A stretch of DNA of 64,000 bases from Zetaproteobacteria bacterium (GTDB lineage: Bacteria > Pseudomonadota > Zetaproteobacteria > Mariprofundales > Mariprofundaceae), in the NCBI GenBank assembly GCA_002753275.1, contig PEAA01000002.1:1-64000 (forward strand), given 5' to 3'. Below are positions 18,040-26,592 of the stretch, piece after piece; the first letter of the stretch is position 1, and every line of letters starts with the position of its first letter. The position numbers were made by a program, and so were the translations under genes. The notes beneath the pieces are model-generated. The model did no database searches. It was not told the origin of the DNA and saw nothing but the letters and a program-made list of their open reading frames with translations.

Positions 18040-20115
18040 TCATTTAGTGCGAATGCCTTGTAAAAAAATGTCTACGGCGTGGCGTAAACTTTCACCCTCT
18101 TCGGCGAGGCTTTGCGCAGCGCTGAGAATTTCTTGCGCCGATCTTCTGGTTTCAGAGGAGGAGTTTGAAACCAGAAGAATACTGGATGAAACATCTTTGG
18201 TGCCATCTGCTGCTTGTGCAACATTGCGTGCTATTTCGGTGGTTTCAACCGATTGTTCATCCACTGCGTGGGCGATGGAGTTGGCGATTTCATCCATTTC
18301 AACAATGGTTTTTCGAATCTCGATAATGGCCGAAGCAGCAACATGGGTGATGTTTTGAACATCATGAATCTGACGGCTAATTTCTTCGGTTGCTTTGGCT
18401 GTTTCGTTGGCCAAGGTTTTAACCTCGGATGCGACAACCGCAAATCCTCGGCCTGCATTGCCGGCACGCGCGGCTTCGATCGAGGCATTTAGCGCCAACA
18501 AATTGGTTTGTTCGGCAATGGCGGTAATCATAGCAACGACTTCACCAATTTTTTCGACGGCAATTAACATGTTTTTGACAGTGCTTTGGGTTTGATCCGC
18601 TTGTTGGGCCGCGTTGTCAGCAATGGTTGAGGCGCGTTGTACATGTTGGCTAATTTCTCGTTCTGAGCTTATCAACTCTTCAGCGGCGCAAGATACGGTT
18701 TGAACATTGGTTGATGCTTGTTCAGATGCCGCGGCAACGGTTGTTGCTTGATTGAAAGTCTCTTCTGCTGCTTCAGAGAGTACGGCGGAGGATGTGTGTA
18801 ATTGGTTTGCCGCTGAAGAGACCTGGCTAACAATATGGGATACGGAGCATTCGAAACGATCCGCCAAGTCTAGGAGCATTTCGCGGCGTTTTTGAAGATT
18901 GAGCATCTCATGATGCTCTTGTTCGCGACGCAGGGTCTCATTTTCCAGGCCATTTTTTCGAAAGACTTCTGCGGCGTGTAACATGTTCCCAAATTCATCT
19001 TTTCGTCCATCATCCTCGATCTTTTGTGAATAGTTACCTTGGCGCAACAGATCGAAAGTGGCGATGATTTTATTGATGGGGGAGATAATTGCTCGGGTGG
19101 TGGCGGCGGAGATGATTCCTGAAAAAATCAGTGCCAAAATGACGCCCATTAAAATATAGACAAGGGTGGTGTCGCCAATATCTACCATCTCTTTTTCGGC
19201 CTCGTTAACGCTTTGCAAAATGATCACACGAACCGCTTCACCCGCGGCATCCATGGCATTAAAAGAGCTCTGCCGTTTCTCTTCAAGTTGCATGATTCCA
19301 GCAAACCCTTTGCGAATTTCATTGATCTTGCTGAGAAGCCCATTGATCTCCGCGGACATTGCACCTGCATTGAGCTTCTTGAGCTTGAGCGCGATCATGT
19401 AGATATTTTTAGCATGTGTAGCAATCGCTTGTTCCCATTGGGGCGATTTGTCGAGGCGATAAGCCTTTTGGGCATTTTCAACTGAAATGATCTGTAAAAC
19501 CAGCTGTGTGGAGAGCCTTTCGATATCTTGCCCCATGGTGACTTTTTCGCGCATTCGTTGGGCTGCGTTGATGAGACTGATCAGTTTTTTGGTGCTATGA
19601 ATTTGATCGGTACTTTCGAGTTGTTTGTCCGCGTGTTGAATCAAGGTATTGAGCATGGCGGATTTTTTTTGTGCTGCCGTGGAAATTTTCTCTGCTGTAG
19701 TGCGAAATGCTGATGCCGATTCAGTGTTGGTGCGCACATGGTCGAGGGTTGAAGATGTATCTTCTGCATAGGTGTTAAAGGCTGTTTCGAAAGCGTGTAC
19801 ATAGGTGTGAATTTCAGATAATTGTTGTTGCTTATGGGCAAAATCATTTTGTTGTTGAAGTTGCTCGATGTTGCCGATTAATTCAGATGATAACTGTCGT
19901 ACACGATCCGCCACAGAAGGATTTTCATTCATCTGGAATTGATTCCGCAATGTTTCTGCACGGCTTAATTTTTGTTCCATGTGCGACATTTCAGAAACAA
20001 TGCGCTGTGTATCCATCACTTTCGCATGACTATACCATGCGATCAGCGCTACGACTGCAACCATGAGTGCAATAAGTGTGAAGCTGAGGCTTAGTCTTGT
20101 ACTGATTTTCATCAT
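18040..20115 (-). CDS. Methyl-accepting chemotaxis protein with long helical sensor domain
   Basis: A 691-residue chemoreceptor. An N-terminal transmembrane helix is followed by an all-helical periplasmic region of about 260 residues resembling the HBM (double four-helix bundle) sensor type, a second transmembrane helix, a HAMP domain and a coiled-coil signalling domain with the conserved hairpin [35 protein letters not shown] (shown in part). Adjacent ATG codons at 20115 and 20112 share AAAGG. No CheR/CheB-binding pentapeptide is seen at the C-terminus. It is downstream of a secreted Cache protein in the same orientation, which may deliver its ligand. Confidence 0.93.
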   Translation of the reverse strand: MMKISTRLSLSFTLIALMVAVVALIAWYSHAKVMDTQRIVSEMSHMEQKLSRAETLRNQFQMNENPSVADRVRQLSSELIGNIEQLQQQNDFAHKQQQLSEIHTYVHAFETAFNTYAEDTSSTLDHVRTNTESASAFRTTAEKISTAAQKKSAMLNTLIQHADKQLESTDQIHSTKKLISLINAAQRMREKVTMGQDIERLSTQLVLQIISVENAQKAYRLDKSPQWEQAIATHAKNIYMIALKLKKLNAGAMSAEINGLLSKINEIRKGFAGIMQLEEKRQSSFNAMDAAGEAVRVIILQSVNEAEKEMVDIGDTTLVYILMGVILALIFSGIISAATTRAIISPINKIIATFDLLRQGNYSQKIEDDGRKDEFGNMLHAAEVFRKNGLENETLRREQEHHEMLNLQKRREMLLDLADRFECSVSHIVSQVSSAANQLHTSSAVLSEAAEETFNQATTVAAASEQASTNVQTVSCAAEELISSEREISQHVQRASTIADNAAQQADQTQSTVKNMLIAVEKIGEVVAMITAIAEQTNLLALNASIEAARAGNAGRGFAVVASEVKTLANETAKATEEISRQIHDVQNITHVAASAIIEIRKTIVEMDEIANSIAHAVDEQSVETTEIARNVAQAADGTKDVSSSILLVSNSSSETRRSAQEILSAAQSLAEEGESLRHAVDIFLQGIRTK

Positions 20116-20130
20116 AAACACCTTTTTGAA

Positions 20131-20177
20131 ATCAAAAGGTCGCGATTCCTGCTTGGCATGAATAGCGACCCTTTGAT
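20131..20177 (-). repeat. Intercistronic hairpin between the Cache gene and chemoreceptor gene
   Basis: ATCAAAAGGTCGC (20131-20143) and GCGACCCTTTGAT (20165-20177) form a 13-bp stem that includes one G-U pair in minus-strand RNA. It lies between the stop of the Cache gene and the ribosome binding site of the receptor. It may be a partial terminator or an mRNA-stability element giving the two genes unequal expression. Confidence 0.55.
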
Positions 20178-20186
20178 GGGTTTGTC

Positions 20187-20765
20187 CTACATCATGTTTT
20201 CAATATTTAGACCAATGGTGATTGCACCTATAGGCTTGCCACTGGCAGGATCGACAATGGTGGCAGAGATTTGCGTTTGAAAGCTTTGCGTACTGTCGTC
20301 GAATTCAACTTCATCAATGAACAATTGATTGTTTCCAGAGCCGTATGTTTTTTGCCATTTTGCTTCATCACCTTGCATATAATCTGATGTGATGTCGGAC
20401 TGCCCGACATTTAGCCCCTTGTTGTCCATGATAAACATTTCGGTAATCACGCTTTGGTGGGCACTTTTTTTCGTTTTGAGAAAATTTGAGAGGGTGTTAC
20501 TCAGGGTGGCATTGATTAAGGTTCCACCGCCAGTTTTTGCTTCGGCACGCCAAGTTTTGTCCATGGTGTCAATTTCGGTAGCGGTGAGCGCAGTGTGTTG
20601 GGCGTTTTGTGTTTTGATGGCATTAATGATGAGCGGATCTTCCAGCCATGTTTTGATATTGTTGTCAAAAAAAGTTCTGATTTGAGGTTCAAATTCATTG
20701 GATTGCGCAATGTTTGAGAATCCTAACATTACGGTAGCGATGATCATCCATACTATTTTATGCAT
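20187..20765 (-). CDS. Secreted single-Cache-domain protein
   Basis: A 192-residue protein with a signal peptide (MHKIVWMIIATVMLGFSNIAQS) and then a single sensor fold. The pattern is FFDNNIKTWLEDPLIINAI, TEMFIMDNKGLNVGQSDITSDY and ISATIVDPASGKPIGAITIGLN, which is characteristic of PDC/Cache ligand-binding domains of receptors. It has no transmembrane or signalling part, so it should be a free periplasmic ligand binder. I start it at the ATG at 20765 because the signal peptide begins there; an in-frame 38-codon extension to 20879 exists but looks like leader sequence, with a TATAAT (20880-20885, minus) directly abutting its ATG. It precedes the chemoreceptor. Confidence 0.7.
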   Translation of the reverse strand: MHKIVWMIIATVMLGFSNIAQSNEFEPQIRTFFDNNIKTWLEDPLIINAIKTQNAQHTALTATEIDTMDKTWRAEAKTGGGTLINATLSNTLSNFLKTKKSAHQSVITEMFIMDNKGLNVGQSDITSDYMQGDEAKWQKTYGSGNNQLFIDEVEFDDSTQSFQTQISATIVDPASGKPIGAITIGLNIENMM

Positions 20766-21166
20766 GTTATTTTTATCTCCATGGGGGTTGAAGGATGGGC
20801 CGTTTACACATGAACGGACGGCTTCAAGATCGAAAGCATCGTGTAAGCCTTCTTGGTCGATCTTGATTTTTCCAAACATATTATAGTACGGATGCCTTCA
20901 TGATTTGGTAATCATCGGGATGATTGATGGCGTTCATGAAATAGTCAAATAAAATTGAATGATGGAATAAAATTTGCCAGCAGCTCTCGACCAGGTTTTT
21001 AAACAACGCGATGATCCGCTCTATTGATTAAGCAAAAAGCCCACAATGAGGGTCATTTTTGAGATGTTGATACTTTCGAAGAGGTGCCGCGGCAATAGGA
21101 TTTGTGGATCGAAGACTTTTATGTAGATTTATCAAATTATTATAAATGAATATATTGGAGCGTGTG
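20766..21166. other. Intergenic region between Cache gene and the CoA-disulfide reductase fusion
   Basis: About 400 bases between divergent genes. The left part holds the in-frame 38-codon extension of the Cache gene (to 20879) and a minus-strand TATAAT at 20880-20885 without a good -35. The rest (20886-21150) has no open frame or RNA gene that I can support. The right end carries the GGAG site used at 21167. Confidence 0.5.
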
Positions 21167-23674
21167 ATGAAGATTGTGATCGTAGGTGGTGTGGCGGGCG
21201 GTGCAACGGCAGCTGCGCGTATGCGTAGAAACAGTGAAGATGCTGAGATTGTCATGGTTGAGCGCGGAAAATATATCAGCTTTGCCAATTGCGGCTTGCC
21301 CTATCACATTTCAGGGATGATCACTGAGCGCGAGCAGCTGTTGGTGACATCTGAAGCCTCATTTCAGCAGCGTTATCGTGTGGATGTTCGCAGCCAAACG
21401 GAGGCGATTGCTATTGACCGTGAGGCGAAATTGATCCGTTTGCGCAATTTGATTACGGGCGATGCGTATGATGAAGCGTATGATAAGCTACTGCTCTCGC
21501 CAGGAGCGGAGCCTGTGCGCCCCAGACTGGCTGGGATCGATTCCTCGCGAATTTTTGGACTGCGCAATATTCCTGATCTCGATAAGATTATGCATCATAT
21601 TGCCGATGAGAAGCCGCGCCGTGCTGTGGTCATTGGCGGTGGCTTTATTGGTGTGGAAGTCGTGGAAAATTTGCACGAACGCGGTGTATTTACGACCTTG
21701 GTTGAAGGGATGTCACAAATTTTAATGCCATTGGATGAGGAGATGGCGGCAATTGTTCATGCCCATCTGCGGGATAAAAATATTGAGTTGTATCTCAATG
21801 ATCGCGTTGATCACTTTGAGGATAAGGAGGACCATACATTGGTCTTTTTGAGTAGTGGACGCCGTATTCAAGCTGATTTGATTGTGTTGGCGATTGGAGT
21901 GCGCCCAGAGACCACTTTGGCACGAGGGTGTGGCCTTATGCTTGGCGAGACGGGTGGTATGAAAATTAATGAATATCTGCAAACCAGTGATGAACATATT
22001 TATGCTGTGGGTGATGCTGTTGAGGTCACGCAGACGATCGGCCATCAGCAGGTGTTGATTCCACTGGCAGGCCCCGCCAATCGCCAAGGGCGCATGGCTG
22101 CGGATAACATCATTTTTGGTAACCGTGTACAGTATCGGGGGACACAAGGAACTTCGATTCTAAAAGCCTTTGATCTTGCGGCGGCAACCACGGGACTGAA
22201 TGAGAAACAGCTGCATAAACTTGGTGTTGCGTTCAAATGTTGTGTGACGCACAGCGGTTCGCACGCCAGCTATTATCCGGGTGCCAAGCAGATGAGCATC
22301 AAACTTCTCTTTACGCATGATGGGGATATTTTAGGCGCACAGGCGGTGGGTTCCGAGGGCGCAGATAAACGCATTGATGTGATTGCCACGGCGATTTATG
22401 GTGGCTTGAAGGTTGAGGATTTGGCAGATCTGGAGCTTGCCTATGCGCCTCCTTATGGTTCGGCAAAAGATGCTGTTAATATCGCAGGCTATGTGGCCAG
22501 CAATGTACTCAATGGCTCTCATACTTTGATCGATTGGCGTATCCTTGCAGAGCAACTGGCGTGCGATGCTGAAAAGTTTCAATTGGTGGATGTGAGAACG
22601 GCAGAGGAGTTTGATATTGGCTCGATTCCGCATGCGATCAACATTGATGTGAATCAGTTGCGTAGCCGTTTGGGTGAATTGGATGCTGAAAAACCGGTTG
22701 TTGTCTTTTGTCAGATTGGCTTGCGTGGCTATTTGGCTTACAGGATTTTGACCCAGTCTGGATTTAAGCAGGTTGCAAATCTTTCGGGCGGCTATAAAAC
22801 CTATGCTTGGGCTGTCGATAAGCAGTCCAATCCGGATATATTTGATTATGAAGATATTAAGCATCGTAGCATTGAAGAAATTGAGGCGGAGCGTGAGGGC
22901 GGTTGTGAGATTGACCATGCCCTTTTAAAGGGCGCTGCTACGGGCGCGTTTCATCAACTCAATGCGGTGGGGTTGCAATGCCCCGGGCCGATTATGAAGA
23001 CCTATAAAGCAATGGAAGCATTGGAGGATGGTGAGCTGTTGGAAGTGACAGCCTCTGACCCCGCCTTTGGACGCGATATTCGCGCATGGGCGAAAAAAAC
23101 GGGCAATGAACTGCTCTCGGTGAAGGTCGAGAAGGGAATGGTGATCGTGTTGCTGCGCCGCGTTGTGCAACATGGAGCGCAAACACCGGCGATTGCAGCA
23201 AAAGATAAGCTGACCTTGGTGGTCTTTTCCGATGATTTGGATAAGGTGATGGCGAGCATGATTATTGCCAATGGGGCACTGGCGATGGGTAAACCCGTGA
23301 CACTCTTTTTCACCTTTTGGGGGCTTGATGTGATTCGCCGCGGTGATGCACCGCATCTACCTAAACCTATGATGGATAAGATGTTTAGTACGATGTTGCC
23401 ATCAGATGTGGATCATCTGAATACCATTTCTAAAATGGATATGCACGGGTTGGGTGCTAAAATGATTCGTAAAGTGATGCATGACAAAGGTGTGGAAACA
23501 CCGGGGCATTTATTGCAAAGCCTGGTGGATGGCGGGGCGCAGATGATTGCTTGCCAGATGTCGATGGATGTGATGGGTATTCAGCAAGAGGAGTTGATTG
23601 AAGGGGTTGAAATTGCTGGCGTGGCAGCCTTCTTGGCCGAAGCGGGGGATTCGGGGACGACGCTGTTTATTTGA
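21167..23674 (+). CDS. CoA-disulfide reductase-rhodanese-TusA-DsrE fusion protein
   Basis: An 835-residue multidomain sulfur enzyme. Residues 1-320 form an FAD/NAD(P)H disulfide reductase (IVIVGGVAGGATAAAR; active cysteine C42 in FANCGLPYH; second nucleotide motif VVIGGGFIGVEVVE), and 325-450 its dimerisation domain. Residues 465-555 form a rhodanese (catalytic C515 in VVVFCQIGLRGY), 595-665 a TusA-like domain (LQCPGPI, C605) and 680-835 a DsrE-type domain with C796. Three persulfide-carrying cysteines on one chain suggest internal sulfur relay from reduced CoA persulfide or polysulfide. Related CoADR-rhodanese fusions reduce polysulfides or CoA disulfide. GGAG lies 6 bases before the ATG at 21167. 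It is a single gene. Confidence 0.9.
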   Translation: MKIVIVGGVAGGATAAARMRRNSEDAEIVMVERGKYISFANCGLPYHISGMITEREQLLVTSEASFQQRYRVDVRSQTEAIAIDREAKLIRLRNLITGDAYDEAYDKLLLSPGAEPVRPRLAGIDSSRIFGLRNIPDLDKIMHHIADEKPRRAVVIGGGFIGVEVVENLHERGVFTTLVEGMSQILMPLDEEMAAIVHAHLRDKNIELYLNDRVDHFEDKEDHTLVFLSSGRRIQADLIVLAIGVRPETTLARGCGLMLGETGGMKINEYLQTSDEHIYAVGDAVEVTQTIGHQQVLIPLAGPANRQGRMAADNIIFGNRVQYRGTQGTSILKAFDLAAATTGLNEKQLHKLGVAFKCCVTHSGSHASYYPGAKQMSIKLLFTHDGDILGAQAVGSEGADKRIDVIATAIYGGLKVEDLADLELAYAPPYGSAKDAVNIAGYVASNVLNGSHTLIDWRILAEQLACDAEKFQLVDVRTAEEFDIGSIPHAINIDVNQLRSRLGELDAEKPVVVFCQIGLRGYLAYRILTQSGFKQVANLSGGYKTYAWAVDKQSNPDIFDYEDIKHRSIEEIEAEREGGCEIDHALLKGAATGAFHQLNAVGLQCPGPIMKTYKAMEALEDGELLEVTASDPAFGRDIRAWAKKTGNELLSVKVEKGMVIVLLRRVVQHGAQTPAIAAKDKLTLVVFSDDLDKVMASMIIANGALAMGKPVTLFFTFWGLDVIRRGDAPHLPKPMMDKMFSTMLPSDVDHLNTISKMDMHGLGAKMIRKVMHDKGVETPGHLLQSLVDGGAQMIACQMSMDVMGIQQEELIEGVEIAGVAAFLAEAGDSGTTLFI

Positions 23675-23761
23675 TGTTGATTGATAGCATAGGTCGATTG
23701 GCGGCAATGGTTACGGGACGATGTGGTAACACCGTGGCCTCTTTTTATTTCCATGTTGCCC

Positions 23762-23790
23762 CTTGAATCGATGTTGACTCTACCCTATAT
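23762..23790 (+). promoter_or_regulatory. Heat-shock (sigma-32-type) promoter of clpB
   Basis: CTTGAAT (23762-23768) is followed after 14 bases by CCCTATAT (23783-23790), close to the sigma-32 consensus CTTGAAA-N11-15-CCCCATNT. It lies 56 bases before the clpB ATG, where heat-shock control is expected. Confidence 0.75.
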
Positions 23791-23845
23791 AAAAGGGGTG
23801 AAAGCGCTTCGATTTGAAAAATGTTGAGAGTGCAAGGGGTGAAAT

Positions 23846-26449
23846 ATGGACATGAATAAAATGACACAAAAAGTGCGTGAGGCGCTACAAGCTTCGCAAG
23901 CCTTGGCGGTGCGTTTGCACCATCAAGAGGTCGATGTTGAGCATATGGTAGCAGAGTTGTTGGCACAAGATAATGGCTTGATGCCGCAATTCTTGTCACG
24001 CATGGGTATTGTTACCGCTGACTTTTCTGCTGCCATCCAGCGCCTGCTTGCCAAGCGTCCCAAAGTGACTTCTGCGCAGGGTGTTGAGCCCGGCTCGGTC
24101 TATGTGACGCAGCGCTTGAATCAGTTGTTGGTGCGTGCGGGCGATGAAGCCAAGACGATGCAGGATGATTTTATGTCTGTTGAACATCTCCTGCTTGCCA
24201 TGATTGCCGATGGGCATGCTGAGCTGACGGCGGTGCTGAAATCATTTCAAATTGAACGGGCGCGTGCTTTGGCCGCGATCCAGGCGGTGCGTGGCCATCA
24301 ACATGTGACCAGTGATACGCCTGAAGATAACTATGAAGCCTTGAAAAAGTACGGACTTGATCTGGTGGATATGGCGCGTCAAGGCAAGTTGGATCCCGTC
24401 ATTGGCCGTGATAGCGAGATTCGCAGTGTGATTCGTATTTTGTCGCGAAAGACCAAAAATAACCCGGTGCTTATTGGTGAGCCCGGGGTGGGTAAGACGG
24501 CGATTGTTGAAGGATTAGCTCAGCGTATTTTGGATGGAGATGTTCCCGAAGGTCTGAAGCAACGCACAGTTTTTTCACTGGATATGACGGCATTGATGGC
24601 GGGTGCAAAATACCGTGGGGAATTTGAAGAGCGTCTTAAAGCGGTGTTGAAAGAGATTAAAGCGTCCGATGGAAAAATTATCCTCTTTATTGATGAGTTG
24701 CACACGATTGTTGGTGCTGGAAAAACCGAAGGCTCATCGGATGCGGGCAATATGCTCAAGCCGATGTTGGCCCGTGGTGAGTTGCACTGTATTGGCGCCA
24801 CCACCTTGAATGAACATCGTCTCTATATTGAGAAAGATGCGGCGCTTGAGCGTCGTTTTCAGCCGGTGATGGTTGACGCTCCCAATGTGGAGGATTCGAT
24901 CTCGATTTTGCGTGGCTTGCGTGAACGGTTTGAGGTGCATCACGGTGTGCGTATTCAAGACGCGGCCTTGGTGGCGGCGGCGGTATTGTCGGATCGTTAT
25001 ATTTCAGATCGTTTTTTGCCTGACAAAGCGATTGACCTGATTGATGAAGCGTGCGCATCCATTCGTACAGAGATTGATTCGCTCCCTTCTGAGTTGGATG
25101 AGGTTTCGCGAAAAGTGATGCGTTTGGAGATTGAAGAGACGGCACTGAAAAAAGAGAAAGATGCGGCCAGTATCAAACGCCTTGAAGTGTTGCAGCAGGA
25201 GCTTGCGGATTGTAAATGTGAACGCGATGCCATGCGCTCACAATGGGAGAAAGAGAAGTCGAAGATCGGCAACTTGCAAAGTTTGCGTGAGCAGGTTGAG
25301 CAGGTGAAAAAAGAGATTGCTGCCGCTGAGCGGGCCTATGACTTGAATAAGGTGGCGGAGTTGCGCCATGGCGTATTGCCAGGGCTGGAGCGGCAATTGC
25401 ATGCGGCCGAAAAGAGTTCGGAAGAGGATCAGTCGCTGTTGCATGAAATGGTGACTGAGGAAGAGGTGGCGACGGTTGTGGCACGCTGGACAGGGATTCC
25501 TGTCTCAAAATTGATGCAGGGCGAGCGTGAAAAACTTCTCCATCTGGAAGAGGTGTTGCACGAACGGGTGATCGGCCAGGATGAAGCGGTGACGGCGGTC
25601 AGTGATGCGGTGTTGCGCGCCCGTGCTGGAATCAAAGATCCCAAGCGCCCGATTGGGTCGTTTATCTTTTTAGGGCCAACGGGTGTGGGTAAAACGGAGT
25701 TGGCAAAAACGCTGGCCAATTCGCTCTTTGATTCAGAAGATTTGATGGTCCGTTTTGATATGTCGGAATATATGGAGAAGCACTCTGTTTCGCGACTGCT
25801 TGGCGCGCCTCCGGGCTATGTTGGTTTTGAATCGGGAGGGCAATTGACCGAAGCGGTTCGCCGGAAACCTTATTCGGTACTGCTTTTTGATGAGGTTGAA
25901 AAGGCGCATCCCGATGTGTTCAATGTGTTGCTGCAGCTGCTCGATGATGGTCGATTGACTGATTCTCAGGGGCGAACGGTTAATTTTAGAAACACCGTGG
26001 TAATTATGACCAGCAATATTGGCAGTCAATACCTGCTCGAAGGGGTGGATGCTGAGGGACATATCTCTGATGAGGCACGGGCACAGGTGAAGGGAGAGCT
26101 GAGCCATTTCTTTAGGCCGGAGTTTTTGAACCGTGTGGATGAAGTGGTGATGTTTAAGGCGCTAACTTCTGCCGAAATTACCCGTATTGTCGACCTGTTC
26201 TTGGATGTGTTGCGTGATCGTCTGCATGATCAGGATGTTGCTTTGCAAGTGAGCGATGCTGCAAAATTGTATCTTGCGGCGGAGGGGTATGATGCAGTGT
26301 ATGGGGCGAGGCCATTGAAGCGTCATATCCAACATGCGCTTGAGACACCTATCGCACGGTTGTTACTTGGTGAAACGGTTCTTCCTGGGCAGGTGATTGT
26401 GGTTGATGCGGTTGCGGAGGGCTTGCATTTGTCGGTGCAGAAGGGTTGA
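23846..26449 (+). CDS. clpB: Chaperone ClpB (protein disaggregase)
   Basis: A hexameric AAA+ disaggregase that works with DnaK to solubilise aggregates after heat stress. At 867 residues (E. coli 857) it has the N-terminal Clp repeat domain (1-145), NBD1 with GEPGVGKT and [16 protein letters not shown], the coiled-coil middle domain (about 410-530, [17 protein letters not shown] onward), NBD2 with GPTGVGKT and [13 protein letters not shown], and a C-terminal small domain. The middle domain distinguishes it from ClpA/ClpC. AAGGGG precedes the ATG. A sigma-32-type promoter and a strong terminator make it a monocistronic heat-shock gene. Confidence 0.97.
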   Translation: MDMNKMTQKVREALQASQALAVRLHHQEVDVEHMVAELLAQDNGLMPQFLSRMGIVTADFSAAIQRLLAKRPKVTSAQGVEPGSVYVTQRLNQLLVRAGDEAKTMQDDFMSVEHLLLAMIADGHAELTAVLKSFQIERARALAAIQAVRGHQHVTSDTPEDNYEALKKYGLDLVDMARQGKLDPVIGRDSEIRSVIRILSRKTKNNPVLIGEPGVGKTAIVEGLAQRILDGDVPEGLKQRTVFSLDMTALMAGAKYRGEFEERLKAVLKEIKASDGKIILFIDELHTIVGAGKTEGSSDAGNMLKPMLARGELHCIGATTLNEHRLYIEKDAALERRFQPVMVDAPNVEDSISILRGLRERFEVHHGVRIQDAALVAAAVLSDRYISDRFLPDKAIDLIDEACASIRTEIDSLPSELDEVSRKVMRLEIEETALKKEKDAASIKRLEVLQQELADCKCERDAMRSQWEKEKSKIGNLQSLREQVEQVKKEIAAAERAYDLNKVAELRHGVLPGLERQLHAAEKSSEEDQSLLHEMVTEEEVATVVARWTGIPVSKLMQGEREKLLHLEEVLHERVIGQDEAVTAVSDAVLRARAGIKDPKRPIGSFIFLGPTGVGKTELAKTLANSLFDSEDLMVRFDMSEYMEKHSVSRLLGAPPGYVGFESGGQLTEAVRRKPYSVLLFDEVEKAHPDVFNVLLQLLDDGRLTDSQGRTVNFRNTVVIMTSNIGSQYLLEGVDAEGHISDEARAQVKGELSHFFRPEFLNRVDEVVMFKALTSAEITRIVDLFLDVLRDRLHDQDVALQVSDAAKLYLAAEGYDAVYGARPLKRHIQHALETPIARLLLGETVLPGQVIVVDAVAEGLHLSVQKG

Positions 26450-26485
26450 AGTTCGATGATGTGAAAGTATAATGATGTGACGCGG

Positions 26486-26530
26486 CAGCGCATGGATGAA
26501 GCCCTTTGCCCATGCGCTGTCTCTTGTTAT
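26486..26530 (+). terminator. Terminator after clpB
   Basis: CAGCGCATGG (26486-26495) pairs perfectly with CCATGCGCTG (26510-26519) around a 14-nt loop, followed by the T-rich TCTCTTGTTAT. It lies 37 bases past the clpB stop. Confidence 0.75.
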
Positions 26531-26592
26531 TTAAAAGGATCAAGTTTAGTTTTTCCTGTATGGGGATTGTTCCATGGTGGAGGGAGCTTAGA

